Shown piece by piece: positions 1-9,018 of a DNA stretch of 40,600 nucleotides (the stretch's first letter is position 1; every line of letters starts with the position of its first letter). Origin of the DNA: Mycobacterium sp. 852013-50091_SCH5140682 (lineage in GTDB: Bacteria; Actinomycetota; Actinomycetes; Mycobacteriales; Mycobacteriaceae); NCBI RefSeq assembly GCF_001665685.1, contig NZ_LZTB01000022.1, positions 1 through 40,600 on the forward strand, in the 5' to 3' direction. The notes below the pieces were generated by a model. It was not told where the DNA came from and did no database searches. It saw nothing but the letters and a program-made list of their open reading frames with translations. A program made the translations under genes and the position numbers.

Positions 1-81
1 CCGCCTCCCCCTCCGCCGCCTCCCATCAGCGGCTGCATCGGCTACAACGGGCGGTGGGTCAACGCCAGCGGCTGCCGGTAG
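1..81 (+). CDS. C-terminal end of a proline-rich protein (partial)
   Basis: An open frame enters from the left edge and ends at TAG (79-81). The 26 visible residues are a run of eight prolines followed by a short tail with two cysteines (…ISGCIGYNGRWVNASGCR). A Pro-rich stretch leading into a small Cys-containing C-terminus is common in secreted mycobacterial proteins. Function cannot be assigned from this fragment. Confidence 0.55.
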   Translation, partial: PPPPPPPPISGCIGYNGRWVNASGCR

Positions 82-238
82 GCAGTCCGGTCACCCCGCA
101 CACTCCGTAGGTCCTGGCATCACGTCGTGCCGATCAGCGAGCGCGCCGCGTCACAGGTTCGCTGACAGGCACGATGGCTAGGATGCCTAACGACTGGATC
201 CGACCTGGGGTCCGAATTCGTGAATCGGAGTATGGCCA

Positions 239-1102
239 ATGGTGAGTGCAGTGCGGACTTCAATGCTGCTCGCTTCGGTGGCGACAGCACTGACAGCACT
301 GCTGTGCGCACCGACAGGGACGGCGCGCGCGGACGATCCGGGCCCGCCTCCGGTGTCGCTGACCGGAACCTCCGGTGCGCCGCTGCAGGCAGGCGCGACT
401 TACGGGGTCGGGATGGTCGTGGTTGCACACTTTGCCGGCCCCGTCGACGACCGTGGCGCCGCCGAGCGCCAACTTGCGGTTACCACGGATCCTCCGGTAG
501 CCGGGGCGTGGCACTGGGTCGATGACCACACCGCACATTGGCGCCCGCCGCAGTACTACGCCCCTGGCACCGTGGTTACTGTCGGCCAGGACGCGCCGTT
601 GACGTTCACCATCGGGGCGTCACACGTATCGATCGCCGATGATGCGACCAAGCAGGTCAGCGTCTATGACGGCGGCGCTCTGGTCCGCACCATGCCCACC
701 TCCATGGGACGCGGCGGCACCGAGAAGGTCGGCGACAAGACACTGAGCTTCTGGACACAGCCCGGTGTTTACACCGTCATGGACAAGAGCAACCCCGTGG
801 TGATGGATTCGTCCACCTACGGACTACCGATCAACTCGCACCTCGGGTACAAGGAGTCGATCAACTACGCCGTGCGGATCAGTTCGGACGGCGTCTATCT
901 GCATGAGCTCGAGGCCACGGTCTGGGCACAAGGGAAGACCGACACCAGCCACGGCTGCTTGAACCTCAACCACGACAACGCCGCTTGGTTCTACAACTTT
1001 TCGGTGCCCGGCGATGTCGTCGAGGTCAAGAACACCGGCGGAAAACCGTTGCAGCTGTGGCAGAACGGTGACTGGAGCGTGCCCTGGGATCAGTGGACGT
1101 GA
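239..1102 (+). CDS. L,D-transpeptidase (YkuD domain), exported
   Basis: This is a 287-residue secreted enzyme predicted to form 3-3 peptidoglycan cross-links, or attach proteins to them, by attacking a tetrapeptide donor through an acyl-cysteine. A signal peptide (about residues 1-31, ending ARA before DDPG) leads to an Ig-like domain (about 35-125), the usual architecture of mycobacterial Ldt proteins. The YkuD catalytic domain (about 128-265) carries the signature SHGCLNLN, with catalytic Cys240, His238 and an upstream His222 (YLHEL). The length fits the shorter single-Ig LdtMt paralogues; I cannot say which one. The ATG at 239 has CGGAG eight bases upstream. The gene stands alone and a strong hairpin follows it. 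Confidence 0.93.
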   Translation: MVSAVRTSMLLASVATALTALLCAPTGTARADDPGPPPVSLTGTSGAPLQAGATYGVGMVVVAHFAGPVDDRGAAERQLAVTTDPPVAGAWHWVDDHTAHWRPPQYYAPGTVVTVGQDAPLTFTIGASHVSIADDATKQVSVYDGGALVRTMPTSMGRGGTEKVGDKTLSFWTQPGVYTVMDKSNPVVMDSSTYGLPINSHLGYKESINYAVRISSDGVYLHELEATVWAQGKTDTSHGCLNLNHDNAAWFYNFSVPGDVVEVKNTGGKPLQLWQNGDWSVPWDQWT

Positions 1103-1147
1103 GCGCACCGCTCGACTGACTGCACGAAGGCACAAGCAACACAAGCA

Positions 1148-1186
1148 GTTTCGGCGCGGCCGCCCGGAGCGCGGCCGCGCCGAAAC
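1148..1186. terminator. Perfect 16-bp stem-loop between convergent genes
   Basis: GTTTCGGCGCGGCCGC (1148-1163) and its exact reverse complement (1171-1186) flank a 7-base loop. It lies between the stops of the L,D-transpeptidase gene (1102) and the PadR-like gene (1196, opposite strand). The position and symmetry suggest a bidirectional terminator. There is no long U-tract, as is usual in mycobacteria. Confidence 0.75.
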
Positions 1187-1195
1187 AGTGTCGAA

Positions 1196-1792
1196 TCAGC
1201 CCTGCGCGAGAGCTGCGTAGAGCGACCGCTTGGCGTCGGTGACGGCGGCCAGGATCGTATTCCTCGCCTCCTCCAGTTTCTCCCGCTGTTCGTCCGTTCC
1301 GGTCCACATGATCGTGCGGGCCAGACCGGCGACCTCGAAGAACTCCTTGCGGAGCTTGAGGACACCGGCGAACTTCGAAGCCTGCGCCAGGAACGCATGC
1401 GCGGTATCGCTGTTGATGCCCCGCCAGGCCAAGATGTTCTCGCCGAACTCGGTCAGCGTTGCGACACCGTCCTCGACGGTCACCACGCCGCGGCCCGCCA
1501 ACAAGCCGATGCCCACCTCCGCAGCACCTTCGGGCGGCGTGAAGGCGCCGTCAGTCGCCTCGGTAACCCGCCGGGTGATCTCTGCGGCGTCGGCGGGACC
1601 GTCCAGCAGCAGAGCTGCGGTCGCTGCCGCCGCGAACTTACCGCGGCCGAAGCCGTGGCCGCCGAAACCCGGTCCGCCCCATCCGGGGCCGCCGAAACCA
1701 CCACCGAAGCCGTGCCCACCGAACCCTCCGCCGAAGGGGCCGAAACCCGCTCCGCCGAACCCGAATCCGCCGGGGAATCCACCGTGAAACAT
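1196..1792 (-). CDS. PadR-like winged-helix protein with Gly/Phe-rich N-terminus
   Basis: The 198-residue protein has two parts. Residues 1-51 are almost entirely Gly, Phe, Pro and Trp with a few His (H3, H27, H46). From about residue 52 (KFAAAATAALLLDGPADAAEITRRV) the sequence resembles the winged-helix start of PadR-family regulators, followed by a wing-like strand (GVVTVEDGVATLTEFG, about 102-117) and C-terminal helices (about 128-195) that could serve for dimerisation. Low-complexity Gly-rich heads before PadR domains are known in Actinobacteria. The start at 1792 has GAGGGAGGC just upstream. A perfect 10-bp palindrome lies about 65 bp upstream, so autoregulation is plausible. No ligand or target can be read from the sequence. 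Confidence 0.75.
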   Translation of the reverse strand: MFHGGFPGGFGFGGAGFGPFGGGFGGHGFGGGFGGPGWGGPGFGGHGFGRGKFAAAATAALLLDGPADAAEITRRVTEATDGAFTPPEGAAEVGIGLLAGRGVVTVEDGVATLTEFGENILAWRGINSDTAHAFLAQASKFAGVLKLRKEFFEVAGLARTIMWTGTDEQREKLEEARNTILAAVTDAKRSLYAALAQG

Positions 1793-1854
1793 GTCTGCCT
1801 CCCTCTCGTGAGGTCTTCAACTGTTCGGTTCAACGCTGCATCGCGTCAATATCA

Positions 1855-1864
1855 CGATATATCG
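1855..1864. promoter_or_regulatory. Palindrome CGATATATCG, candidate operator
   Basis: This perfect 10-bp palindrome lies in an AT-rich stretch of the divergent region between the PadR-like gene (start 1792, minus) and the peptidase E-like gene (start 1967, plus). AT-rich dyads are typical PadR-family targets. The operator role is inferred. Confidence 0.4.
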
Positions 1865-1966
1865 CTAACTTGCCGAGGTGGTCTATCTAATCCAAACTCT
1901 CAGCGAAAAATCAGGCGCAACGAAAACCGCTTGTCGACGCGAGAAGCCAACGCCTACGGTCGGGCT

Positions 1967-2692
1967 ATGCCCGCAGACGTGCCGACGATTCTGGCGACGA
2001 GCGGCGGTATCGGAGCGGGCCGCAGGACCCGGTTCGCCTTCACCGCCCTCACCGACTTCGCCGTCGAACTGTCCGGCGTGACCGGCCGATCCCCGCGCCT
2101 CTGCCTCTTGGCGACGGCAATGGGTGACGACAAGGCGGTCCTGCACTACCTCACCGAGGCGGCACAGGCACGCGGCTTCACCCCCTCACATGTGTCGCTG
2201 TTCCCCATGCCCAATGTCGAGGACATCACCGAACATCTCCTTGCCCACGATGTCGTGTGGGTGTTCGGCGGCAGCGTCGCCGGGCTCCTCGCGATGTGGC
2301 GACTGCACGGCGTCGATGTAGCTCTACGCACCGCATGGCAGGCCGGCGTCGTCCTGACCGGGATATCGGCCGGTTCGATCTGCTGGCACATCGGCGGCAC
2401 GACAGACTCGTTCGGACCTCAATTGCAGCCTCTCGACAACGGCCTCGGCTTCGTTCCGTACGCGAACGGCGTGCATTACGACTCAGAGGGCCAACGTCGC
2501 CCCTTGCTGCACAAGCTCGTCGGCGACAACGTGCTGCCGGCGGCCTACGCCACCGACGACGGTGCGGGCGTGCTCTACCGCGGTACCGAGTTCACCGAAG
2601 CAGTCGCCGAAAACCCCTCGGCGGGTGCATATTTCGTTGACGCACCCAACCGCGCGGTGACCGAGACCGCGCTCGATGTCCGACGGCTGTGA
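1967..2692 (+). CDS. Peptidase E-like (S51) type 1 glutamine amidotransferase-fold protein
   Basis: This 241-residue protein matches the peptidase E / cyanophycinase-like serine peptidase family, whose characterised members cleave dipeptides with N-terminal Asp. The N-terminus PTILATSGG is the family's first strand. VVWVFGGSVAGLLAMW (about 97-111) is the 'GG.n' turn, and TGISAGS carries the nucleophile Ser134 at a sharp elbow. GVHYDSE supplies a likely catalytic-region His170. The open frame runs far upstream, but this ATG is where family homology begins; no clear Shine-Dalgarno is present, so a leaderless or short-leader mRNA is possible. The stop overlaps the region where the methyltransferase begins, so the two are probably co-translated. 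Confidence 0.82.
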   Translation: MPADVPTILATSGGIGAGRRTRFAFTALTDFAVELSGVTGRSPRLCLLATAMGDDKAVLHYLTEAAQARGFTPSHVSLFPMPNVEDITEHLLAHDVVWVFGGSVAGLLAMWRLHGVDVALRTAWQAGVVLTGISAGSICWHIGGTTDSFGPQLQPLDNGLGFVPYANGVHYDSEGQRRPLLHKLVGDNVLPAAYATDDGAGVLYRGTEFTEAVAENPSAGAYFVDAPNRAVTETALDVRRL

Positions 2693-2697
2693 GGATG

Positions 2698-3531
2698 ATG
2701 ACCGACTTCTTCGACGCGAACCGTGCCAACTGGGATGATCGTGCCGGGGTGCACGCTGCCCGTGACGGTTCCGGATACCAAGTCCAGCAGTTCATCGAAG
2801 ACCGGTCGGCGCTCTCCCACGTCGTACGATTCGACCTTCCCCGGCTCGGCGACATCAACGGCGTGCGCGCAGTACATCTGCAGTGCCACATCGGCACCGA
2901 CACCCTCTCGCTCGCCCGGCTCGGTGCCGCAGTGACGGGCCTGGACTTCTCCGGGCGCTCGATCGAGGAGGCCCGACGACTGGTGGCCGAGACGGGTGAC
3001 ACCGTGGATTTCGTCCAGTCAGACGTCCGCGACGCCACCGCCGTACTGCCGGTCGGGAGCTTCGATCTGGTCTACACGGGCGTTGGCGCGCTGTGCTGGC
3101 TGCCCGATGTCGGCCAATGGGCGAACGTCGTGGCCGCGCTGCTCGCTCCGGGAGGCGTCGTCCACATCCGCGAGGGTCACCCGATCCTGTGGGCGATGGA
3201 CGAAACCCTCGACGACGACCTGCATCTGCGGTTTTCGTACTTCGAGCGCGAGACACCGTTGGAATGGGATGACGCGTCGACCTACGTGCCGACCACCACG
3301 CCACTGGAGGCGACCAAGACCTACGAGTGGAATCACTCCATCGGTGAGATCATCACCGGCGTGCTCGATGCCGGCCTGCGGCTGGAGATGTTCGTCGAGC
3401 ACGACAGCGTGCCGTGGGAGGCACTACCCGGCCAGATGACATTGCGTCCCAACGGCGAGTGGGCACTGGCCACGCGATCGGGCGTAGCACCGCTCAGCTA
3501 CACCCTGCGGGCCCGCAAGCCAGTCGGTTAG
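2698..3531 (+). CDS. Class I SAM-dependent methyltransferase
   Basis: This predicted soluble methyltransferase has about 277 residues. Motif I is unusual but recognisable (AVHLQCHIGTDTLSLARLGA, about 58-77) and is followed by the acidic residue that binds the SAM ribose (LDFSG, Asp83). The post-motif segment is FDLVYTGVGALCWLPDV. The substrate is unknown. Possible starts are a GTG at 2689 overlapping the upstream stop as GTGA, an ATG at 2695 and an ATG at 2698. I prefer 2698 because the family N-terminus (MTDFFDANRANWDDRA) begins there, but 2689 fits translational coupling with the peptidase E-like gene. Confidence 0.87.
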   Translation: MTDFFDANRANWDDRAGVHAARDGSGYQVQQFIEDRSALSHVVRFDLPRLGDINGVRAVHLQCHIGTDTLSLARLGAAVTGLDFSGRSIEEARRLVAETGDTVDFVQSDVRDATAVLPVGSFDLVYTGVGALCWLPDVGQWANVVAALLAPGGVVHIREGHPILWAMDETLDDDLHLRFSYFERETPLEWDDASTYVPTTTPLEATKTYEWNHSIGEIITGVLDAGLRLEMFVEHDSVPWEALPGQMTLRPNGEWALATRSGVAPLSYTLRARKPVG

Positions 3532-3539
3532 GTACCCGC

Positions 3540-4513
<974 letters not shown>

Positions 4514-5125
4514 TCAGGATGCCGGAGGGGCGGTCACAGGCTCGCCGGGCGCGGGCGGTTGCGGCTGACCACCCGGTGAGTTGCCGTACTGGTACCCCGG
4601 TGGCGGCGGACCGTTCAGCGGGTAGTAGCCGGGCGGAAGCGCCGGACCGGCAGGCGCACTGCCCGGGGCAGGCGCGGTCACCGGGGTCTCAGACCCTGGC
4701 GCATTGATCGATACGTACCCGGGCGGCAGTTTCGGTGCGGGACCCGCGCCGGGCGGGGGCGCGACGCCGCCGGCCACGTCGGGTTCTTGGAAGGCGTACG
4801 GGTCGCGGGCCTGGTGCCACAAATCCCGCAACGACCCGATCGGCCCCGAACCGTACTGGCCGGAGCCGTAGACGGGATTCGCGATCTCAGGGACCTGGGG
4901 CGGGCCAACCGGCGGCGCGGCAGGCGGACCGGCGGGGCCGTCGTTCGACACGACAACCTGGCCGGGGGCCGCGGCGGCCGGATCTGACGGAGCCGGTGTG
5001 GGTGTGGGCGCGGCGGGATCAGCGAACGCCGGGACGGCGGGGGCCAGGACGGCACCGGCCGCGGCCACGCCTGCGATCGCGAACTTCACAGTGCTGGTGG
5101 CGAGCGTGCGACGGCGCTGGGTCAT
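4514..5125 (-). CDS. Exported Pro/Gly/Ala-rich protein of unknown function
   Basis: The 203-residue protein begins MTQRRRTLATSTVKFAI, with a signal peptide or anchor of about 38 residues ending AVPAFA before DPAAP. The mature part is dominated by Pro, Ala and Gly. It contains one more ordered block (PVYGSGQYGSGPIGSLRDLWHQ, with few prolines) and two similar PPGY repeats (KLPPGYVSINAPG, ALPPGYYPLNGPP). This looks like a disordered cell-envelope or secreted protein. The frame is open to 5233, but the Arg-rich n-region directly before the hydrophobic segment supports the ATG at 5125. It lies downstream of, and in the same direction as, the sigma-factor gene, with a 108-base gap. Confidence 0.75.
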   Translation of the reverse strand: MTQRRRTLATSTVKFAIAGVAAAGAVLAPAVPAFADPAAPTPTPAPSDPAAAAPGQVVVSNDGPAGPPAAPPVGPPQVPEIANPVYGSGQYGSGPIGSLRDLWHQARDPYAFQEPDVAGGVAPPPGAGPAPKLPPGYVSINAPGSETPVTAPAPGSAPAGPALPPGYYPLNGPPPPGYQYGNSPGGQPQPPAPGEPVTAPPAS

Positions 5126-5233
5126 CGATCCGGCGGTCCTCTCTGTTGCCCCGTGGGAATCGGTTGCGGCCCCGGAGTTCATCACGAACGAGCCGAGGGT
5201 AGAGGCATCGTCGCACACATCGGCTCGGCGCAC

Positions 5234-6409
5234 CTATCTCACGTCGAATGTTCCACTATGCCGCTGGCGCAGAGTCGCCGCCTGCAGAGTGAGGTGGTTG
5301 CGCTCGGCCAGATTCTGCGCCTGCGTCGCGGCCTCGGCGTAAAGCCTTGCCGCCGTATCGAGATCGCCGGATCGTTCGTGCAGGTACGCGGCGGCCGCGA
5401 GGTACCTCGGCAACGTCGAATCGAGCTGCGCCAGCGCCGCGAGCCCGGCCCGCGGTCCGTCGGCTTCGCCGACTGCGACAGCGCGGTTGAGCCGGACGAT
5501 CGGGCTGTCGGTGAGCCGGACGAGTTCGTCGTACCACTCGACGATCTGCACCCAGTCGGTCTCCTCGACGCTCTGCGCGTCGGCATGCAGCGCCGCGATG
5601 GCCGCCTGAGCCTGGTACTCCCCCAGTCGGTCATGCGCCAACGCATCCTGCAGCACCGCGACCCCTTCGGCGATGAGTTCGCGTTCCCACAGACCGCGGT
5701 CCTGTTCGGACAACGGCACCAGGCTGCCGTCCGGGCGGGTCCTGGCCGCGCGTCGTGCGTGGTGGAGCAGGAACAGTGCGAGCAGACCGCCGACCTCCGG
5801 ATCGTCCGTCGCCGCCGCCAACCGGCGGGCCAACCGGATGGCTTCCACGGCGAGATCGACGTCGCCGGTGTATCCCTCGTTGAAGACGAGGTACAGCACC
5901 CGCAACACCGTGTGCACATCACCGGGACGGTCGAACCGGACAGCACCGACGGTCCGCTTCGCGCGGCTGATCCGCTGAGCCATCGTCGCTTCGGGCACGA
6001 AGTAGGCCTGGGCGATCTGGCGGGTGGTCAGGCCACCGACCGCCCGCAGTGTCAGCGCGACAGCCGAGGACGACGTCAGGCTGGGGTGCGCGCACAGGAA
6101 ATAGAGGTGCAGCGTGTCGTCCGTCGATGTGGTCGGTCCGGGCGGCGGCTCGGCCCACAGCCGGTCCTCGCGGTTGCGTCGCGCGGTGTCGGACCTGACC
6201 AGATCGACGAAACGGCGCCACGCCGTCGTGATCAACCAGCCCTTGGGATCGTCCGGTGGGGTATTCGGCCAGGTCTCAACGGCTTTGACGAGCGCCTCCT
6301 GGACGGCGTCCTCGGCTGTGGCGAAGTCGGCGCCGCGGTGGACGAGTGCCGCGAGCACACCGGGAATCAGATCCCGCAGCTGCGCCTCGTCCATCGCGTG
6401 GGCCGTCAT
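5234..6409 (-). CDS. ECF sigma factor, ECF42-type with C-terminal extension (DUF6596/TPR-like)
   Basis: At 391 residues this is about twice the length of an ordinary ECF sigma factor. Sigma region 2 is at about 9-75 (ATAEDAVQEALVKAVETWP, then DPKGWLITTAWRRFVDLVR) and region 4 at about 105-155 (ALTLRAVGGLTTRQIAQAYFV…MAQRISRAKR). The remaining about 235 residues are a helical extension (VLYLVFNEGY…, then TPR-like helices such as AAAAYLHERSGDLDTAARLYAEA). This architecture, with a DGPF-domain gene directly upstream, defines the ECF42 group, in which the extension rather than a classical anti-sigma factor is thought to matter. No anti-sigma gene is visible here. Its ATG abuts the stop of the DGPF gene (TAGATG), implying translational coupling. 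Confidence 0.92.
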   Translation of the reverse strand: MTAHAMDEAQLRDLIPGVLAALVHRGADFATAEDAVQEALVKAVETWPNTPPDDPKGWLITTAWRRFVDLVRSDTARRNREDRLWAEPPPGPTTSTDDTLHLYFLCAHPSLTSSSAVALTLRAVGGLTTRQIAQAYFVPEATMAQRISRAKRTVGAVRFDRPGDVHTVLRVLYLVFNEGYTGDVDLAVEAIRLARRLAAATDDPEVGGLLALFLLHHARRAARTRPDGSLVPLSEQDRGLWERELIAEGVAVLQDALAHDRLGEYQAQAAIAALHADAQSVEETDWVQIVEWYDELVRLTDSPIVRLNRAVAVGEADGPRAGLAALAQLDSTLPRYLAAAAYLHERSGDLDTAARLYAEAATQAQNLAERNHLTLQAATLRQRHSGTFDVR

Positions 6410-6817
6410 CTACTCGGTGACAGTCGGCGTGTGGGTCAAAAACGGCCGCACCTCAAGCCATTCATGGATCGGCGCGCCTCCGGCGCCGGGAGCTGCCGAC
6501 AACTCGCCTGCCAACTCGACCGCCCGGTCATACGAGTCGACGTCGATGATCATCCAACCCGCGATCAAGTCCTTGGTCTCGGCGAACGGGCCGTCGGTCA
6601 CCGGCGGCTTGCCCTGACCGCCGTATTGCACCCAGGCGCCCTCGGGTGCGAGTGCCTGACTGTCGACGTACTCGCCACTTTCCTGCAGGCGTGCGGCGAA
6701 ATCGTTCATGTACCCGATGTGCGCCTCGATCTCTGCGGGCGTCCACTGGTCCATCGGCACGTCGTTGACCGCGGCAGGCGCGCCGCGGTAGTGCTTGAGC
6801 AGCAGGTACTTGGCCAT
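6410..6817 (-). CDS. YCII-related DGPF-domain protein
   Basis: This 135-residue ferredoxin-like-fold protein of the YCII/DGPF family has the defining motif VTDGPFAETKD (Asp75-Phe78), followed by the strand AGWMIIDVDSYDRAVELA. The N-terminus (MAKYLLLKHY) is the usual first strand. DGPF proteins are the conserved genomic partners of ECF42 sigma factors and are generally part of their regulon; their biochemical role is unknown. It is the promoter-proximal gene of the two-gene operon, read from the ECF42-like promoter at 6876-6902. Confidence 0.9.
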   Translation of the reverse strand: MAKYLLLKHYRGAPAAVNDVPMDQWTPAEIEAHIGYMNDFAARLQESGEYVDSQALAPEGAWVQYGGQGKPPVTDGPFAETKDLIAGWMIIDVDSYDRAVELAGELSAAPGAGGAPIHEWLEVRPFLTHTPTVTE

Positions 6818-6875
6818 GACATTCTCCGTTTCTGGTCCGCTCGGTGAGCGACCCTAGTTGGTTGTTCGCTTCTGG

Positions 6876-6902
6876 GACGGAGCCGCGACCACGTTCTCGA
6901 CA
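6876..6902 (-). promoter_or_regulatory. ECF42-type promoter, TGTCGA-N17-CGTC
   Basis: On the minus strand TGTCGA (6902-6897) and CGTC (6879-6876) are separated by 17 bases, about 60 bases upstream of the DGPF start codon. Published ECF42 work in Streptomyces reported a TGTCGA -35 and a CGA/TC -10. The match suggests the sigma factor drives its own operon. Confidence 0.65.
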
Positions 6903-7018
6903 TCTTTCGTCGGCCTTTTTTCGGGCCTTCCCCAAGGGAACTCGACCGCGTGCCGATCGCTTAGACTGATTAAGCTTCAAGTGTCCGACGTCAGCAACAA
7001 CCGCCGAGGTACGCAAAC

Positions 7019-7270
7019 ATGATCCTCACCAGCAAGAGAGCGCTGGCGGCCGTCGCGGTCGCAGGCGCGATCGCCGGCTCAGCAGTCGGTCTGGGCGCCG
7101 CCACCGCGAGCGCCGATCCGGCAGCACCGCCGCCATCGCTCGAGGCCCCGGCTTCGGCGCCGCGTAAACCGGCGCAGACGTGGCAGGGCCAGCCGGTCGT
7201 GTGGTGGGACTGGGGTTCGGGCGGCCACTGGGGCGTCTGGATCAACGACGGGTTCATCCCGCTCACCTGA
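7019..7270 (+). CDS. Small exported protein, Trp-rich C-terminus
   Basis: The 83-residue protein has a clear Sec signal peptide (about 1-32, ending ATASA before DPAAP), a short Pro/Ala linker (about 33-53) and a C-terminal segment with five tryptophans (about 54-83: QTWQGQPVVWWDWGSGG, then HWGVWINDGFIPLT). No known domain is recognisable. It starts at ATG with GAGG about 11 bases upstream and is divergent from the ECF42 operon. It has no obvious link to the downstream exporter gene, which is on the opposite strand. Confidence 0.75.
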   Translation: MILTSKRALAAVAVAGAIAGSAVGLGAATASADPAAPPPSLEAPASAPRKPAQTWQGQPVVWWDWGSGGHWGVWINDGFIPLT

Positions 7271-7318
7271 GCCGGGTGACCCTGCGGCTCAGTCAGACTC
7301 GACAACGCCGCTGCAACG

Positions 7319-8893
7319 TCAATGCGGCCGGGGATCCTCGCCGTCACCAGCCTCCCCGGCAGTGCGCTGCGAGGCGCGCTTCGGTCTCAGCGCGAAGTTC
7401 CGTTGGCGTCGCGGGCTGCGCTCCGACTGTGGTGTGACGGCCGGGCGTAGTCGCGCGACACGACCCACCACCCGCCGCAGGCCCGGCGGCCCTTCGATCC
7501 GGAAGAAATCACGAATCCGTCCGGTGCCGTGCCGCAGCGGGGACCCCAACAGCTCACCCATCACCACACCCGCGCCCAGCGCCAAGGCTGTGGCTCCGGC
7601 CGCCACCATCTGGGCAACGCCGTCGGTGAACCGGTCCTCGACGGCGAAGAAGAAGACCGCACGGAACACCGCCAGGCCGGGCAACATCGGCATGATGCCT
7701 GCCGTCGAGGTCACCAGCGCCGGTGCCCGCCGCCGGACCGACACCAACGTGGCGAACAGACCGACGCCGATGGCCGCGATACCCGTCGCCACCAGTTGGC
7801 CGAACCCGGCCAGGCCCAAGCCGATCAGCACCAACTCGGCGAGCCCGGCCGCGAGTCCAGCGGGCGCGGCCGAGCGCAGCGGCGCGTAGCTCGCGATCGT
7901 GAAACACACGCTGGCCAGCGCCGCGCCGACGACCGCAAGAAAGATCGGCAGCGGCCGGTCCGCGGTGACGAACGTCAGCGTCGAATCCACATGCAACCGG
8001 ATCTCGATGCCGGCGACGGTGACGACCTGCAGGCCGGCAATGATGCCGACGACAATGCCTGCGGTGAGGAACAACGCCTCGCTCAGCCGGGCAACCGCAG
8101 TGATCATGTGCCCCGTGAGCGCGTCCTGCGTCGCACCGACCAGCGTCAGTCCTGACAGCAGCATGACGATTCCCGTGGCCACAAGCGCGGTGAGCCCCTC
8201 GCCGGTGGCCAGGTACGCCCCGATCGCCACCAAGGTCGCCACCGCCGCGCCGACGACGTTCTGGAAGAAGAACGGCGTTCCCATCCGGTTGAGGACGCGT
8301 CCGAGCCGGTCGATGGCGGCGGCGGTCAGCGCTGCCAGCAGACAGGTGAACCAAGTGCCGCCGAGCAGCATCGCAACGCCGAGCGCAAAGCCGGCCCACC
8401 CGGCTGTCGCCAGCCACCGCGGGTAGGGATGGGGACGTTCGGTCAACCTGTCCATGGCCTCATGGGCGTGATCCAGCGTGACCTCGCCGGAGGTGATCTG
8501 CTGGACCAGTCGGTCCAGGTCGGCCATCCGGGTGTAATCGGTTGCGCGGGCCCGCACCGATCGCACGATGGTCACGGGTGCACCGTCCGCGGTCGGCGGA
8601 GCCGACACGAAGATGGTGGTGAACGCGATGTCGACGACGCAATCCGTGAGCTGGTACGCCTGTGCCACATCCTTGGCCGTGGCCACCACATCAGCGGTGC
8701 CCGACCCCGACGACAGCATCACCTCGGCGAGCCGGATGGTGAGGTCGAGAACCTTTCGGGTGTGTACTTCACCGATCTCACTGGAAGTCCGGCTGCGTTG
8801 GCCTGCAAGGGGTGCCGGGTCACGGCGTCCGGGTAGCGCAATCCACGCCCCGCTGCGGAAGCGGGGCAGGCCGCCTGATCGATCTCGAGCCAT
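7319..8893 (-). CDS. Threonine/serine exporter family membrane protein (ThrE-like)
   Basis: This is an integral membrane protein of about 524 residues. The N-terminal half carries the ThrE (DUF1212) domain, beginning KVLDLTIRLAEVMLSSGSGTADV and followed by about five hydrophobic segments. The C-terminal half carries the ThrE_2-like (DUF3815) domain with another five, including a conserved loop STAGIMPMLPGLAVFRAV. Characterised members export Thr and Ser. The frame is open to 9133 on the minus strand, but the Arg-rich upstream extension is out of character for the family, so I chose the ATG at 8893; a GTG three bases upstream is possible. A homologue of this size occurs in M. tuberculosis. The gene follows the threonine aldolase-like gene by 125 bases on the same strand. 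Confidence 0.85.
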   Translation of the reverse strand: MARDRSGGLPRFRSGAWIALPGRRDPAPLAGQRSRTSSEIGEVHTRKVLDLTIRLAEVMLSSGSGTADVVATAKDVAQAYQLTDCVVDIAFTTIFVSAPPTADGAPVTIVRSVRARATDYTRMADLDRLVQQITSGEVTLDHAHEAMDRLTERPHPYPRWLATAGWAGFALGVAMLLGGTWFTCLLAALTAAAIDRLGRVLNRMGTPFFFQNVVGAAVATLVAIGAYLATGEGLTALVATGIVMLLSGLTLVGATQDALTGHMITAVARLSEALFLTAGIVVGIIAGLQVVTVAGIEIRLHVDSTLTFVTADRPLPIFLAVVGAALASVCFTIASYAPLRSAAPAGLAAGLAELVLIGLGLAGFGQLVATGIAAIGVGLFATLVSVRRRAPALVTSTAGIMPMLPGLAVFRAVFFFAVEDRFTDGVAQMVAAGATALALGAGVVMGELLGSPLRHGTGRIRDFFRIEGPPGLRRVVGRVARLRPAVTPQSERSPRRQRNFALRPKRASQRTAGEAGDGEDPRPH

Positions 8894-9018
8894 CACCCGA
8901 AACGATACTGAGCGTCCGGCCCGGACACGCCACGGCCGTGTTGCAGAACGGTCACCGCGCGCGGCTGGGCGTCTCTGTCGCTGGCAACGGAAAATGTTGT
9001 GGCCGAGAGGGTTTGGAT

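Noticed and set aside
5153..6847. Long plus-strand open frame of about 560 codons
   Set aside because: Antisense shadow of the ECF42 sigma factor and DGPF genes, both of which have clear families.
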